A DNA stretch of 64,000 nt from Polynucleobacter sp. 86C-FISCH (GTDB lineage Bacteria > Pseudomonadota > Gammaproteobacteria > Burkholderiales > Burkholderiaceae), in contig NZ_JACVOL010000001.1 in NCBI RefSeq assembly GCF_018882415.1, positions 644,253 through 708,252 of the forward strand. The letters run 5' to 3'. Numbering within the stretch: position 1 is the first letter of the stretch; each line of letters opens with the position of its first letter. Both the position numbers and the translations under genes were made by a program. Shown here one piece after another: positions 40,947 to 51,352 of this stretch. Below the pieces are notes generated by a model. That model did no database searches. It had not been told where the DNA came from and was given only the letters and a program-made list of their open reading frames with translations.

Positions 40947-41846
40947 TTAACCTTGCTCAGTTAGCCTGGTTAAGGCTTCACGATACTTTTGCGCAGTCTT
41001 TTCAATGACATCAGCCGGCAATTGCGGTGCAGGGGCTGTTTTAGGCCATAACTTGCCGTCCACCATTGCAGTTTCTAGCCAATCTCGGACAAACTGCTTG
41101 TCATACGAAGGCGGGTTGGAGCCTACATAGTAGGTCTCAGCCGGCCAGAATCTGGAAGAATCAGCAGTCAGGATCTCATCCATCAACACTAATTGATCGT
41201 TAACATCTAAGCCAAACTCAAACTTAGTATCGGCAATGATGATGCCGCGAGTAGCCGCGTATTCAGAAGCTTCTTTATACAAACGAATACTCACTTCGCG
41301 AATTTGATTGGCTAATTTCTCACCAATAAGCTCAACCACTTTCTCAAATGAAATATTTTCATCGTGCTCACCGACTTCAGCTTTAGCTGCTGGAGTAAAA
41401 ATAGGCTCAGGTAATTTTTGAGCATTTTCTAAACCAGCTGGCAATGCAATTCCGCACACCTTGCCAGTTTCTTTATAGTCTTTCCAACCGCTACCAGCCA
41501 AATAGCCACGCACCACTGCTTCAACCAAAATAGGTTTCAGGCGTTTAGCAACAACTGCGCGGCCCTTAACTTGACTGACTTCATCGGCAGCCACAACAGT
41601 AGCTGGATCAATACCTGTTAAGTGATTTGGGATCACAGAAGCTAACTTATCAAACCAAAAATTAGCCATTTGATTGAGAACCACGCCCTTCTCGGGGATG
41701 GGCTCACCCATCACTACATCAAATGCAGAAAGACGGTCAGTGGTAATCATTAACAACTTGTCGTCATCCAAAGCATAGACATCGCGTACCTTGCCCTTGG
41801 AAAGCAAAGGCAATGACTTAATAGAGGTTGCGTACAAAGCGGCCAT
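40947..41846 (-). CDS. purC: Phosphoribosylaminoimidazole-succinocarboxamide synthase PurC
   Basis: A 299-residue SAICAR synthase of the longer type (about 300 residues, as in yeast and many Betaproteobacteria, against about 237 in E. coli). Motifs seen are [28 protein letters not shown] split by position 17-45, [17 protein letters not shown] and [13 protein letters not shown]. It joins aspartate to CAIR. It is 7 bp after fba and is followed by purE-purK, so three consecutive purine steps are encoded together. Confidence 0.96.
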   Translation of the reverse strand: MAALYATSIKSLPLLSKGKVRDVYALDDDKLLMITTDRLSAFDVVMGEPIPEKGVVLNQMANFWFDKLASVIPNHLTGIDPATVVAADEVSQVKGRAVVAKRLKPILVEAVVRGYLAGSGWKDYKETGKVCGIALPAGLENAQKLPEPIFTPAAKAEVGEHDENISFEKVVELIGEKLANQIREVSIRLYKEASEYAATRGIIIADTKFEFGLDVNDQLVLMDEILTADSSRFWPAETYYVGSNPPSYDKQFVRDWLETAMVDGKLWPKTAPAPQLPADVIEKTAQKYREALTRLTEQG

Positions 41847-41853
41847 ATTTAAA

Positions 41854-42918
41854 TCACTTCACAATTTGAGTTAATTTGCCGCTCTTGTATAGCTCAGCCA
41901 TCTTCTCTAAAGATATCGGTTTAATTTTGGAAGCTTGACCAGCAGAACCAAAGGCTTGGAAGCGTGCAATACATACTTTCTTAGCGGCTTCACGGGCTGG
42001 CTTCAAATAATCACGCGGATCAAACTTAGATGGGTTCTCAATAAAGTAACGGCGGATTGCGCCAGTCATTGCCAAACGAATATCCGTATCAATATTGATC
42101 TTACGAACACCATTCTTAATGCCCTCTTGAATCTCTTCAACAGGAACGCCGTAAGTTTCTTTCATGTCGCCACCAAACTCACGAATCTCAGCGAGCAATT
42201 CTTGGGGAACGCTAGAAGAACCGTGCATCACCAAGTGAGTATTCGGAATACGTGCATGAATTTCTTTAATGCGGTCGATTGCCAAAATATCGCCTGTGGG
42301 CTTCTTGCTGAACTTGTATGCGCCATGGCTGGTGCCAATCGCAATTGCCAAAGCATCACACTGAGTTGCCTTCACAAAATCTGCTGCTTGTTCAACGTCA
42401 GTCAGCAACTGTTCACGAGTCATTTTGCCGTCAGCACCATGGCCATCTTCTTTGTCGCCCTGCATTGTCTCGAGTGAGCCCAATACACCCAACTCTGCCT
42501 CGACAGTAACTCCAATGGAGTGCGAGAACTTCACCACCTCTTTGGAGACGTCTACGTTGTATTCATAGCTAGCAACTGTTTTGCCGTCAGCCTCTAATGA
42601 ACCATCCATCATCACACTTGTAAACCCACTTTTAATTGCTGCCATACAAACTGCAGGGCTTTGACCATGGTCTTGGTGCATTACTACTGGAATATGTGGA
42701 TAAGCCTCAACCGCGGCAGAAATCAAGTGACGCAAGAACGCTTCACCAGCATATTTACGCGCACCTGCAGATGCTTGCATGATGACTGGAGAATCAGCCT
42801 CATTTGCCGCCTCCATAATCGCCGTCACTTGCTCTAAGTTGTTGACGTTAAATGCTGGTAGGCCATAACCATTTTCAGCAGCGTGATCCAAGAGTTGTCT
42901 TAAAGATACTAAAGCCAT
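41854..42918 (-). CDS. fba: Fructose-1,6-bisphosphate aldolase, class II
   Basis: A 354-residue zinc-dependent aldolase. Metal and substrate motifs are [29 protein letters not shown] acidic stretch, [11 protein letters not shown] and [13 protein letters not shown]. The C-terminal [18 protein letters not shown] stretch is typical of the Cbb-type class IIB enzymes. It splits fructose 1,6-bisphosphate in glycolysis and makes it in gluconeogenesis. It sits between pyk and purC on the same strand. Confidence 0.96.
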   Translation of the reverse strand: MALVSLRQLLDHAAENGYGLPAFNVNNLEQVTAIMEAANEADSPVIMQASAGARKYAGEAFLRHLISAAVEAYPHIPVVMHQDHGQSPAVCMAAIKSGFTSVMMDGSLEADGKTVASYEYNVDVSKEVVKFSHSIGVTVEAELGVLGSLETMQGDKEDGHGADGKMTREQLLTDVEQAADFVKATQCDALAIAIGTSHGAYKFSKKPTGDILAIDRIKEIHARIPNTHLVMHGSSSVPQELLAEIREFGGDMKETYGVPVEEIQEGIKNGVRKINIDTDIRLAMTGAIRRYFIENPSKFDPRDYLKPAREAAKKVCIARFQAFGSAGQASKIKPISLEKMAELYKSGKLTQIVK

Positions 42919-42979
42919 GATGTTCTCTTAATAAATAGTAATTAGGTTTAAAAATAAATCGTTTAGTTAAAGATGTGAG

Positions 42980-44416
42980 TTACTTCACATGAATAATTTT
43001 GAGAGTATTGGTTCCACCAGGCTCGCCCATTGGCTCACCAGAGGTCAGTACAACGGTATCGCCCTTTTTGACCGCGCCTATTTTTTTCAGGCATGCCTCT
43101 ACTTCTTGCAATGCAGTATCACGATCCTTGGTGTAGTCCAAGCCAATTGGTGTCACATTGCGATAAGTGCTTAATGCACGCTGTGTAGCAATCTTGGAGG
43201 TCAACGCAAAAATAGGCACATGAATATTGTGACGACTCATCCAAATCGCTGTTGATCCTGAATCAGTCAAAGCTGCAATGGCGTTTGCATTTAAATGATG
43301 GGCCGTGAACAGAGCTCCAAGAGCAATGGTTTGATCAATGCGGGTGAAGGTTTGATCCAAAAAGTCGGTATCGAGTTTCACGCGATCTGACTTCTCGGCT
43401 TCTACACAAATTTCTGCCATTGCTTTAATGGTCTGCACTGGATACATGCCTGCAGCTGATTCAGCAGATAACATCACTGCATCAGTACCATCCAACACTG
43501 CATTCGCAACGTCGCTTACCTCTGCGCGTGTTGGTACTGGGGCGTTAATCATGGACTCCATCATCTGCGTAGCGGTAATCGTAAATTTATCCGCCTCACG
43601 CGCCCAAGAAATCATGCGTTTTTGAAGAGCAGGGACAGCAGCATTGCCGACTTCAATGGCTAAATCACCGCGCGCAACCATGATTCCATCGCTTTCAGCA
43701 ATGATGCTTTTGAGTGCCTCTGGTTCAATAGCTTCGGCACGCTCCACCTTAGCAATTGTTCTGACCTTACCAACGCCATACTTGGCGCTAGCAGCGTCTG
43801 CCAGCTTACGGGCATAGGCCATATCGGCACCATCTTTTGGAAAACTGATTGCCAAGAAATCTACGCCCATCGCGATAGCTGCATCTAAGTCAGCGATATC
43901 CTTTTCAGTCAGAGCAGGAGCGGTTAAACCACCGCCAGCACGATTGATACCCTTATTGTTCGAGAGCGGTCCACCTTGTTCAACAACGGTAAAAATCTCT
44001 CCGCCTTTAACACTCTCAACAGTAAGAACGACTAAGCCGTCATTCAACAAAAGGCGATCACCTGGCTTTACATCGCCTGGTAATTCTTTGTAATCAAGGC
44101 CAACCTTGGTTTGGTCACCAAGCTCACAAGCTACATCGAGAGTAAATTTGTCGCCCTCTTTGAGTAAAATTTTATTTTCTGCAAACTTTCCAACACGGAT
44201 TTTTGGGCCTTGTAAGTCAGCCATGATGCCGACTTCTTTGCCAGCTTCTGCAGAGATGCTTCGCACTAGATCATGGCGTGCTTTATGGTCAGCTACAGTA
44301 CCGTGAGAGAAATTCATCCGCACCACATCGACGCCGGCACGAATCATGTCACGCAACACTTCAGGCTTTTCTGAGGCAGGCCCTAGGGTTGCAATGATCT
44401 TTGTTGCTCTCAACAT
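42980..44416 (-). CDS. pyk: Pyruvate kinase
   Basis: A 478-residue pyruvate kinase. It starts MLRATKIIATLGPASEKPEVL, contains RMNFSHGT, the lid-side signature TITATKMME-like TITATQMMESMINAP and AVMLSAESAAGMYPV, and a C-terminal regulatory domain. It makes pyruvate and ATP from PEP and ADP. The gene is 2 bp after pgk, so two ATP-forming enzymes of lower glycolysis are coupled, and 61 bp before fba. Confidence 0.97.
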   Translation of the reverse strand: MLRATKIIATLGPASEKPEVLRDMIRAGVDVVRMNFSHGTVADHKARHDLVRSISAEAGKEVGIMADLQGPKIRVGKFAENKILLKEGDKFTLDVACELGDQTKVGLDYKELPGDVKPGDRLLLNDGLVVLTVESVKGGEIFTVVEQGGPLSNNKGINRAGGGLTAPALTEKDIADLDAAIAMGVDFLAISFPKDGADMAYARKLADAASAKYGVGKVRTIAKVERAEAIEPEALKSIIAESDGIMVARGDLAIEVGNAAVPALQKRMISWAREADKFTITATQMMESMINAPVPTRAEVSDVANAVLDGTDAVMLSAESAAGMYPVQTIKAMAEICVEAEKSDRVKLDTDFLDQTFTRIDQTIALGALFTAHHLNANAIAALTDSGSTAIWMSRHNIHVPIFALTSKIATQRALSTYRNVTPIGLDYTKDRDTALQEVEACLKKIGAVKKGDTVVLTSGEPMGEPGGTNTLKIIHVK

Positions 44417-44418
44417 AT

Positions 44419-45630
44419 TTAGTCTTTCGCTCTTTCAGCAAGTACTGCAAAGGCTGGCAAGGTTTTGCCTTCAAGGAACTCCAAGAAGGCGCCGCCGCCA
44501 GTAGAGATGTAATCCACTTGATTCTCAATACCGTACTTCGCGATAGCTGCCAAAGTATCGCCACCGCCAGCAATAGAGAAAGCTGGTGAATGTGCGATAG
44601 CTGCTGCCAACATTTTGGTGCCACCACCAAACTGATCGATTTCAAAAACGCCTAATGGGCCATTCCAAACAATCGTGCCAGCATGAGCAAGCATGATTGA
44701 TAAACGCGCCGCAGTCTTTGGACCAATGTCCAAAATCATGTCGTCTTCTGCAACTTGATCTGCAGGCACGCGGTTTGCACGGGCCAATGGAGACAGTTCA
44801 TTTGCGACAACAACGTCTTCTGGAATAGGAACGTGAGCGCCACGCTTTTCCATGATCTCCATGATTTCTCTGGCCTCATCAACCAAATCAGGTTCAGCAA
44901 GAGATTTACCAATAGGTAAGCCTTTGGCCAACATGAAGGTATTAGCGATACCGCCGCCAACAATCAACTCATCCACTTTTTCTGACAAAGCCTTAAGGAT
45001 AGTGAGCTTAGAAGAAACCTTGGAGCCCGCTACGATTGCTACTAAAGGACGTTTCGGACTTGCTAATGCACGACTCAAGGCATCTAACTCAGCAGCCATC
45101 AAAGGACCAGCGCAAGCTATAGGAGCAAACTTCGCCACACCATGAGTAGTTGCTTCGGCGCGATGAGCAGTTCCAAATGCATCGTTTACATAAACATCAC
45201 ACAATGCAGCAATCTTTTTTGCCAATTCGTCGTTGTTCTTTTTTTCGCCAACATTAAGACGACAGTTCTCTAGCAATACCAGCTCACCTGGATTTACCTC
45301 GAAGCCGCCATTCACCCAATCGCTAATTAAAGGAACTTTGCGATTCAGCAGACTTGCAATTCGGTCAGCAACAGGAGCCAAACTATCTTCCGGTTTAAAT
45401 TCACCTTCGGTTGGACGGCCTAAATGAGAAGTCACCATGACTGCTGCCCCAGCATCCAAACACATCTGCACAGCAGGCATTGATGCCCGAATTCGAGTGT
45501 CTTCAGTAATATTTCCAGCCTCGTCCTGGGGGACATTCAGATCAGCACGGATAAGAACCCGCTTACCCTTTAATTGACCTGATTGGGCTAATTCGCTTAA
45601 ACGCTTAACTTTAAATAAGGATTCCGGCAT
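44419..45630 (-). CDS. pgk: Phosphoglycerate kinase
   Basis: A 403-residue phosphoglycerate kinase. Motifs are [41 protein letters not shown], and the C-terminal [12 protein letters not shown] and [16 protein letters not shown]. It transfers phosphate from 1,3-bisphosphoglycerate to ADP in the cytosol. It appears to be the first gene of the minus-strand run pgk-pyk-fba-purC-purE-purK-sua5 and is divergent from ilvE. Confidence 0.97.
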   Translation of the reverse strand: MPESLFKVKRLSELAQSGQLKGKRVLIRADLNVPQDEAGNITEDTRIRASMPAVQMCLDAGAAVMVTSHLGRPTEGEFKPEDSLAPVADRIASLLNRKVPLISDWVNGGFEVNPGELVLLENCRLNVGEKKNNDELAKKIAALCDVYVNDAFGTAHRAEATTHGVAKFAPIACAGPLMAAELDALSRALASPKRPLVAIVAGSKVSSKLTILKALSEKVDELIVGGGIANTFMLAKGLPIGKSLAEPDLVDEAREIMEIMEKRGAHVPIPEDVVVANELSPLARANRVPADQVAEDDMILDIGPKTAARLSIMLAHAGTIVWNGPLGVFEIDQFGGGTKMLAAAIAHSPAFSIAGGGDTLAAIAKYGIENQVDYISTGGGAFLEFLEGKTLPAFAVLAERAKD

Positions 45631-45706
45631 GAGTTTGGGTAAATTTGTGGTTTATGGGGAATGTTCCATTCTAAAGGCTCCGACCCATTTACCCTAAGGA
45701 TCCAAG

Positions 45707-45735
45707 CCGACAGACTGCCCTGCCTGCTCTACAAT
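45707..45735 (+). promoter_or_regulatory. Possible sigma70 promoter of ilvE
   Basis: CCGACA and TACAAT (45730-45735) are 17 bp apart, upstream of ilvE at 45839, in the 208-bp pgk-ilvE divergent region. The -35 box is 4 of 6 to consensus. Confidence 0.4.
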
Positions 45736-45838
45736 AAGGACTTAAATGCATTCTGGGCTGAAAGACCAATATCTACCGGCCTGATGCCTTACTAAAACCG
45801 CTTTTATAGATACTTAATAGACACAAAAGGTAAAGAAA

Positions 45839-46762
45839 ATGTCGATGTCCGACCGCGATGGCTTTATTTGGACTGATGGGAAGCTAATTCCTTGGCGTGA
45901 GGCCAATGTTCACGTGTTAACACACAGCCTACACTACGGCATGGGCGTATTTGAGGGCATTCGAGCCTACAAAACCCCCCAGGGAACTGCCATTTTCCGC
46001 CTTCCAGAGCACGTAAAACGCCTGTTTAACGGAACTAAGATCTTCCAAATGAACATGCCTTATAGCCCCGAAGAGGTCACCAAGGGCATTATCGATACGG
46101 TAAATAGCAATAAGCTAGAAGCCTGCTATATCCGCCCGATCATCTTTATTGGCTCCCAAAAGCTGGGAATCTCCCCAAAAGGGAACAGTATTCATACCTC
46201 AATCGCCGCCTGGGAATGGGGTGCCTATTTGGGTGAAGATGGCCTAAACAAGGGTATTCGCGTCAAAACCTCCTCTTTTACCCGCCACTTTGTAAATTCC
46301 TCCCTGGTGCGCGCTAAGGCCTCTGGCTACTACATCAACTCCATTTTGGCCAATCAAGAAGTGACCGCCAATGGATATGACGAAGCTTTATTGCTCGATA
46401 CCGAAGGTTATGTATCTGAAGGCTCTGGCGAAAACCTCTTCATGGTTCGCAATGGCATCGTATACACACCAGACTTAGCTTCTTGCTTGGATGGCATCAC
46501 ACGTGATTCCATTATTCAGATCGCTAAAGACCTCGGTTATGAAGTTCGTGAAAAGCGTATCACTCGCGACGAAGTTTATTCTGCTGACGAAGCATTCTTC
46601 ACCGGCACTGCTGCTGAAGTAACTCCAATTCGTGAATTAGACGATCGCACTATTGGTGATGGCAAACGTGGTCCGATCACTGAAAAAATTCAGAAGACGT
46701 ATTTTGATGCGGTTTACGGCAGAAACGATAAATACAAATCTTGGCTCACCTACGTAAAGTAA
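45839..46762 (+). CDS. ilvE: Branched-chain amino acid aminotransferase IlvE
   Basis: A 307-residue fold-type IV PLP aminotransferase that makes Val, Leu and Ile from their keto acids. It has SLHYGMGVFEGIRAY near residue 30, the lysine region RAKASGYYINSILA near residue 158, EALLLDTEGYVSEGSGENLFMV and FFTGTAAEVTPI. Length is usual. It is followed by a small zinc-finger gene 22 bp downstream and then waaF. Confidence 0.96.
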   Translation: MSMSDRDGFIWTDGKLIPWREANVHVLTHSLHYGMGVFEGIRAYKTPQGTAIFRLPEHVKRLFNGTKIFQMNMPYSPEEVTKGIIDTVNSNKLEACYIRPIIFIGSQKLGISPKGNSIHTSIAAWEWGAYLGEDGLNKGIRVKTSSFTRHFVNSSLVRAKASGYYINSILANQEVTANGYDEALLLDTEGYVSEGSGENLFMVRNGIVYTPDLASCLDGITRDSIIQIAKDLGYEVREKRITRDEVYSADEAFFTGTAAEVTPIRELDDRTIGDGKRGPITEKIQKTYFDAVYGRNDKYKSWLTYVK

Positions 46763-46784
46763 CTTCGGTAATTAGGAACAGCAT

Positions 46785-46973
46785 ATGACTCAAGCTCAAG
46801 TTGTGATGGTGGATGGCAAAGACTTGCCGTTACATTGCCCCACCAATAAAACACCAGCATGGAACTCACATCCACGCGTTTTCTTAGACATTACTAAAAC
46901 CGGTGAAGCGAAGTGTCCTTATTGCGGCGCAGAGTACAAGATCATTCCCGGCACTGAGCCACACGGTCACTAA
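46785..46973 (+). CDS. Small zinc-finger protein (zf-CHCC/NDUFS6-like)
   Basis: A 62-residue protein with the pattern of the zf-CHCC family: Cys in LHCPT, His in NSHPRVFLDI and a C-terminal CPYCGAEYKI pair that together would bind one zinc. Homologues are related to the mitochondrial complex I accessory subunit NDUFS6 (13 kDa-A). In many Betaproteobacteria this gene follows ilvE and precedes a heptosyltransferase gene, as here. Its bacterial function is not established. Confidence 0.88.
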   Translation: MTQAQVVMVDGKDLPLHCPTNKTPAWNSHPRVFLDITKTGEAKCPYCGAEYKIIPGTEPHGH

Positions 46974-46980
46974 GCCTTAT

Positions 46981-47003
46981 CAGCGCCTCCCAGTGAGGCG
47001 CTG
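46981..47003 (+). other. Strong hairpin between the zinc-finger gene and waaF
   Basis: CAGCGCCTC (46981-46989) and GAGGCGCTG (46995-47003) form a perfect GC-rich 9-bp stem with a 5-nt loop, ending 15 nt before the waaF start. No T run follows, so it is not a standard terminator; it may protect mRNA ends or affect waaF translation. Confidence 0.7.
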
Positions 47004-47018
47004 AGTCGGGATACATTC

Positions 47019-48059
47019 ATGCACAGTATTCTGATCATCGCCCCAAATTGGATTGGGGATGCAGTAATGACACAGCCCTTGCTGGCGTCTCTCAAAGCAC
47101 AATACCCAGAATCAAAAATTGATGTACTAGCCAGCACCTGGGTTGCTCCTATCTATCGCGCTTGTTCTGAAGTACACGAAGTCATCGAAGCAAAGTTTGA
47201 GCACAAACAATTGCAATGGAGCTTACGTAAAGAATTAGCCAGTAAGCTTGCGCTAAAAAAATATCAGGCGTGTTTTGTATTGCCTAATAGCTTGAAGTCA
47301 GCACTGATTCCATGGCTTACTAATATTCCTTTTCGAATTGGCTATCGCGGTGAATTGCGCTTTGGCTTAATTAACGTAGCACTAAATAATCCAAGCAAAG
47401 TAAATCGGCCGCCGATGGTTGAGCACTATCTTGCATTGGGGCAGCTCTTAAATGGCGGGCAGGCTTCACCAACAACGGGCAATCTCACGCCAAAGTTAAA
47501 TGTATCTAGTCCAGCTCATCACTCGGTACAAGCTAAATTAAAAGCTGCCCACATTGATGAGTCACATATTTACGTAATGTGCCCTGGCGCAGAGTATGGT
47601 CCAACTAAACGTTGGCCAACTGGCCACTTTGCGGAATTGGCGCAAAGCATTGTTACCAATAACCCAAATAATCAAATCATCCTTTTAGGCAGCAAAGGTG
47701 ACCACTCTCTCGCCCAAGAAATCCAAGCCAAAGCCAAATATGATGGTCATATCCATAACTGGTGTGGCGATACCTCTCTTGATGAAGCCATTGCCCTAAT
47801 CGGCATAAGTAAAGCAGTTATCAGCAATGACTCCGGCTTAATGCATATTGCGGCAGCTCTCAAAACACCACAAGTTGCAATTTTTGGGTCAAGCGATCCC
47901 GCTCATACGCCACCACTGTCTGATAAAGCTAAAGTCATTTGGCTGAATCTACCTTGCAGCCCATGTCATAAGCGGGAGTGCCCTCTAGGCCATCTCAAGT
48001 GCTTAAATGACATTTCGCCGGCGCAGGTATTCGCTACACTGAATACATTGCAGACCTAA
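47019..48059 (+). CDS. waaF: Lipopolysaccharide heptosyltransferase II
   Basis: A 346-residue GT9-family enzyme. MHSILIIAPNWIGDAVMTQPLLASLK is the typical WaaF opening, followed by LPNSLKSALIPWL, CPGAEYGPTKRWPTGHFAELA and VISNDSGLMHIAAALKTPQVAIFGSSDPAHTPP, the usual ADP-heptose binding part. It adds the second heptose to the inner LPS core at the cytoplasmic face. It is separated by 17 bp from the next gene. Confidence 0.94.
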   Translation: MHSILIIAPNWIGDAVMTQPLLASLKAQYPESKIDVLASTWVAPIYRACSEVHEVIEAKFEHKQLQWSLRKELASKLALKKYQACFVLPNSLKSALIPWLTNIPFRIGYRGELRFGLINVALNNPSKVNRPPMVEHYLALGQLLNGGQASPTTGNLTPKLNVSSPAHHSVQAKLKAAHIDESHIYVMCPGAEYGPTKRWPTGHFAELAQSIVTNNPNNQIILLGSKGDHSLAQEIQAKAKYDGHIHNWCGDTSLDEAIALIGISKAVISNDSGLMHIAAALKTPQVAIFGSSDPAHTPPLSDKAKVIWLNLPCSPCHKRECPLGHLKCLNDISPAQVFATLNTLQT

Positions 48060-48076
48060 CTCAGGAAAAGTAAGCC

Positions 48077-48511
48077 ATGCCTAAACTTGCCAGACTCTTT
48101 CAAAATGCAGATGATGTTGTCGAAGCATGGCGTGATGCACTGAGCCATCGTGACGTACAAAGTGCTTTAGATATTTGGCTGGATGATGATTCCATTACTT
48201 GCGTTCTCCCTGAGGGGCATCGCCTAACTGGACATGCAGAAATTCGCGAGGGCTTGGAACGACTGCTTGCAAAACAACCACTATTCCTAGAGCCTATCGC
48301 ATGCATTAGTCACTCTGTACTTGGTGCTGCTGTATATGACACGACTGAAGCTGTTCATTTACGAGCAGATCAAGTTGAAGCAGAATTTTTCCTCAACATC
48401 ACACTGGTGCTGCTGCAAGATAGTCAGGGATGGCGTATTGCGCACTTACATGCAAGTCATTCCACCGAAGATACTTTCGACGCACCCTCTACACCACACG
48501 GCTTGCACTAA
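48077..48511 (+). CDS. NTF2-like (SnoaL-type) small protein
   Basis: A 144-residue protein of the NTF2-like alpha+beta barrel fold: EAWRDALSHRDVQSALDIWLDDDSITCVLP is the helical start, GHAEIREGLERLL and VAFLLQDSQGWRIAHLHAS-like LVLLQDSQGWRIAHLHASH close it. Members are steroid isomerase-like enzymes or ligand-binding proteins with no common function. The gene is in line with waaF and with the next unknown gene, which starts 5 bp after its stop. Confidence 0.8.
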   Translation: MPKLARLFQNADDVVEAWRDALSHRDVQSALDIWLDDDSITCVLPEGHRLTGHAEIREGLERLLAKQPLFLEPIACISHSVLGAAVYDTTEAVHLRADQVEAEFFLNITLVLLQDSQGWRIAHLHASHSTEDTFDAPSTPHGLH

Positions 48512-48516
48512 ACACT

Positions 48517-49143
48517 ATGGATGATCAAGTACTTCGGTCACTGATGAAGTGGCCAAATGTGCCTGATTGCTTTGGTTGGCTTGCTCTAGATCGTCGTGGC
48601 CAATGGCGGATGCGCGATGAATTTGCTCAACAAAATCGTCTTCCAGGACAAGCTATTCAACATGTTGCTCTCAATGATTTTATTGCTCGCAACTACGCAT
48701 GTGATGAACTCGGAAGGTATTTTTTTCAAAATGGTCCGCAGCGTGTCTTTATTACGCTAGATGCTACCCCCTGGATTGCACGCATCATCCCCAATGATCA
48801 AGGCGACCAATTTCTTACTCAATGCCATAACGTCATTGATCCAGATTCAGCTCTAAGCGATGAAAACGGCAATATTTACATTGTTGGCAAAGTAGATCAA
48901 ACAATCTATGACAGCAGCAACATTGGTAATGAAAAAAGCCAATTTCTTAAAAGAGAAACTCAAGCAATTGCCCTGTTGCATGATCACGATCTAGATCATT
49001 TTTCTGAGCTAGCCAAACTCCGCGAAGAAGCCTGTAGCTTTGGGGGATCCTGGTCTTGGCAAGGAAAGCAACTTCCACTAGACCCCATACATTCCCAAGA
49101 GTTTGCTACGCGCTTTCGTTACCAAGCTACGCCGCAACCTTAA
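48517..49143 (+). CDS. Conserved betaproteobacterial protein of unknown function (DUF2946-like, uncertain)
   Basis: A protein of about 208 residues that starts MDDQVLRSLMKWPNVPDCFGWLALDRRGQWRMRDE. I recall similar short proteins in Burkholderiales annotated only by DUF number, so the family label is not secure. There is no signal peptide or membrane segment. Conserved-looking parts are FIARNYACDELGRYFFQNGPQRVFITLD and DENGNIYIVG. I chose ATG 48517, 5 bp after the previous stop; the frame is open upstream but would overlap the NTF2-like gene by 82 bp. The end overlaps the convergent bepA-like gene by 4 bp. Confidence 0.75.
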   Translation: MDDQVLRSLMKWPNVPDCFGWLALDRRGQWRMRDEFAQQNRLPGQAIQHVALNDFIARNYACDELGRYFFQNGPQRVFITLDATPWIARIIPNDQGDQFLTQCHNVIDPDSALSDENGNIYIVGKVDQTIYDSSNIGNEKSQFLKRETQAIALLHDHDLDHFSELAKLREEACSFGGSWSWQGKQLPLDPIHSQEFATRFRYQATPQP

Positions 49144-50840
49144 CCAGGAGCTTGCTTACCTTGCTCCTTGAGCTCATCTTGATATTGCCTCTGCATTTCA
49201 CGCAAACGAGCATCAATACTGGAGCCCTGGTAAAAATCGGCCCCACCAGCTGAGCGAGCAATACGAAGTTGTTCAATTGCTGAAGGCCAAGCCCCCTCAA
49301 GGGCATATTTTTCACCAAGCGCGTAATGACGCATAGGGACATTACCAGCCTGATCATAAGACTTGGACAATAAATTCCACCACACAATTTCATTAGGCTG
49401 AGATCTAGTTCGCGCCTTTAACCAAGTGATCGCATCATTGGTACGGCCGAGTTTTAGCTCAGCATTAATCATTGCCGCACCAGCTGCATAAGATTGTGGA
49501 TATGCACGTAACGTTGCCTGAGCAATTTGCAGGGCTTCTTCACCCTTGCCTTTGGCCAAAGCTAATTCAGAAGCGGTGATATCCAAAGACAGACTCTGCC
49601 TTTGGATCGGCGAGCCTGGCGCGCTGGCCTTCTGGGCTAAATTACGGGCCTGCTGCAAATTAGCTTCAGCTTGATCAATTTTTCCTTGACGCTGAGCAAT
49701 GAGAGCTAAGCCATAGAAACCTTCTAACTGTTTTCCAATTTGAGGCTGCTTACTCAAGCTATCAAAAGTATTTTTTAAGTCGTAGAGTCCGCTTGAGCTG
49801 CCTGCTTGCTCCATGCGTGCCCTTGCCTTGATGAAATAAAACTCAACGGAACTTGGCACGTTGCGCGTTGCCACAGTCCGCGCCCGATCTTGCATATCAG
49901 CAATACGATCTGTTGTTAAGGGGTGGGTGCGTACGTAGGCAGGCACACCTTTATCCATAATGCCGGTGGCCTTTTGTAAGCGCTGGAAAAAGCCCGGCGC
50001 ACCATTTACATCGTATCCACTGGCCTCCAAAATCTGAAAGCCAACACGATCAGCTTCACGCTCTGCATCCCTGGAATAGGACAGCTGATTATCAATCGCT
50101 GCCGCTTGACCGCCCTGCATAAGTCCAGCTGCTGCCTGCGGATTGCGCGACATTGCCAAGGCTCCAAGCACCATACCGGCAATCGCAATCATCGTATTGG
50201 TGGCCTGCTTATCCATCTGACGAGCTAGGTGACGCTGTAATACGTGGCCCGTTTCATGCCCCATGACTGAAGCAACCTCAGAATCAGATTCTGCACTCAC
50301 AATCAAGCCCGTATGAAAACCAATAAATCCTCCGGGTAAAGCAAACGCATTAATACTGCTGTCTTTAACAGCAAACACTTCGAAGTTATACGCTCCGCTA
50401 CCCTGCTCGTTTGCGCCACCAAGCTGCAGTTTTTTTGCAGCCTGTAGCAAGCGGCGCTCCATCTGATTCAGAAAATCATAAAGAGGCAAGTCATTTGAGT
50501 AATCAGGATCAGGACGAATCTGGCGCATGATCATTTCGCCATATTTACGCTCATCCACTCGACTTAATGCGTCGCCTCCTGGATCGCCCATATCCGGCAA
50601 AACAATAGCTGGCTGACTGCGCAAAGCGCTTCGTGTTGGAGCGTTAGCCGGACGCGCATCGGGTGACTGCATGGCCCTGCCAATATTCTGAATAGCAGCA
50701 GAATTACCTTCTACGGAGACGTCCCCTGCAGGAGTTGCAGCATAAGCAGGAAAACCAGAGAAAGTTAGCCCCAACATTAGCCAAACGGCCAAAGTACGGC
50801 GCAAAAATATGGTTTTTGGATCTGACTTTATGTCTTGCAT
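49140..50840 (-). CDS. bepA: Periplasmic M48 metalloprotease, BepA-like, with C-terminal TPRs
   Basis: A 566-residue protein. A signal peptide (about 1-34, ending AYAA) precedes the M48 domain with HETGH (His195, Glu196, His199) and a downstream EADRVGF that gives the third ligand. The C-terminal half has tetratricopeptide-like repeats (about 350-530). BepA acts in the periplasm on stalled LptD and BAM substrates as chaperone and protease. E. coli BepA is about 487 residues, so this one is longer, mostly at the N-terminus and between repeats. It is divergent from moaC, with 23 bp between starts. Confidence 0.88.
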   Translation of the reverse strand: MQDIKSDPKTIFLRRTLAVWLMLGLTFSGFPAYAATPAGDVSVEGNSAAIQNIGRAMQSPDARPANAPTRSALRSQPAIVLPDMGDPGGDALSRVDERKYGEMIMRQIRPDPDYSNDLPLYDFLNQMERRLLQAAKKLQLGGANEQGSGAYNFEVFAVKDSSINAFALPGGFIGFHTGLIVSAESDSEVASVMGHETGHVLQRHLARQMDKQATNTMIAIAGMVLGALAMSRNPQAAAGLMQGGQAAAIDNQLSYSRDAEREADRVGFQILEASGYDVNGAPGFFQRLQKATGIMDKGVPAYVRTHPLTTDRIADMQDRARTVATRNVPSSVEFYFIKARARMEQAGSSSGLYDLKNTFDSLSKQPQIGKQLEGFYGLALIAQRQGKIDQAEANLQQARNLAQKASAPGSPIQRQSLSLDITASELALAKGKGEEALQIAQATLRAYPQSYAAGAAMINAELKLGRTNDAITWLKARTRSQPNEIVWWNLLSKSYDQAGNVPMRHYALGEKYALEGAWPSAIEQLRIARSAGGADFYQGSSIDARLREMQRQYQDELKEQGKQAPG

Positions 50841-50850
50841 CTCTATATGG

Positions 50851-50856
50851 TAAAAC
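50851..50856 (+). promoter_or_regulatory. Weak -10-like box 7 nt before the moaC start
   Basis: TAAAAC is followed by TTATCCC and the ATG at 50864, with no Shine-Dalgarno sequence; the divergent bepA-like start is only 23 bp away. Same arrangement as at several other genes in this window, but the box is poor. Confidence 0.25.
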
Positions 50857-50863
50857 TTATCCC

Positions 50864-51349
50864 ATGAACAAACTAACTCATTTTGATGCCAGCGGGCAAG
50901 CCCACATGGTAAACGTTGGTGATAAGCCTAACACCCATCGTATCGCCATAGCTACCGGCAAGATCACTATGCTTCCCGAAACCTTCAAAATGGTCGAAGC
51001 TGGCACCCATAAAAAGGGGGATGTCCTAGGTATCGCCAGAATTGCAGGTATTCAGGCATCCAAGAGAACGTCAGACTTGATTCCCCTTTGCCACCCGTTA
51101 GCCCTAACCCACGTTAGCTTGGAGCTTCAAACCAACCCCCAAGACAGCAGCATTACCTGCCAAGTAAGAGCCGAAACTACAGGGCCTACTGGTGTGGAAA
51201 TGGAAGCTCTCACCGCAGTCCAGGTAGCCCTTCTCACAATCTACGATATGTGCAAAGCAGTAGACCGTGGCATGGTCATGGGTGATGTGAAACTACTAGA
51301 GAAGAGTGGCGGCAAAAGTGGTGAGTGGAAATCCAGCAACCCAGCCTAA
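50864..51349 (+). CDS. moaC: Cyclic pyranopterin monophosphate synthase MoaC
   Basis: A 161-residue MoaC, which with MoaA turns GTP into cyclic pyranopterin monophosphate for molybdenum cofactor. It starts [21 protein letters not shown] and contains [48 protein letters not shown], both diagnostic. Start 50864 gives the usual length; the frame is open upstream into the divergent gene. It converges on the hydrolase gene, 3 bp apart. Confidence 0.96.
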   Translation: MNKLTHFDASGQAHMVNVGDKPNTHRIAIATGKITMLPETFKMVEAGTHKKGDVLGIARIAGIQASKRTSDLIPLCHPLALTHVSLELQTNPQDSSITCQVRAETTGPTGVEMEALTAVQVALLTIYDMCKAVDRGMVMGDVKLLEKSGGKSGEWKSSNPA

Positions 51350-51352
51350 CAA

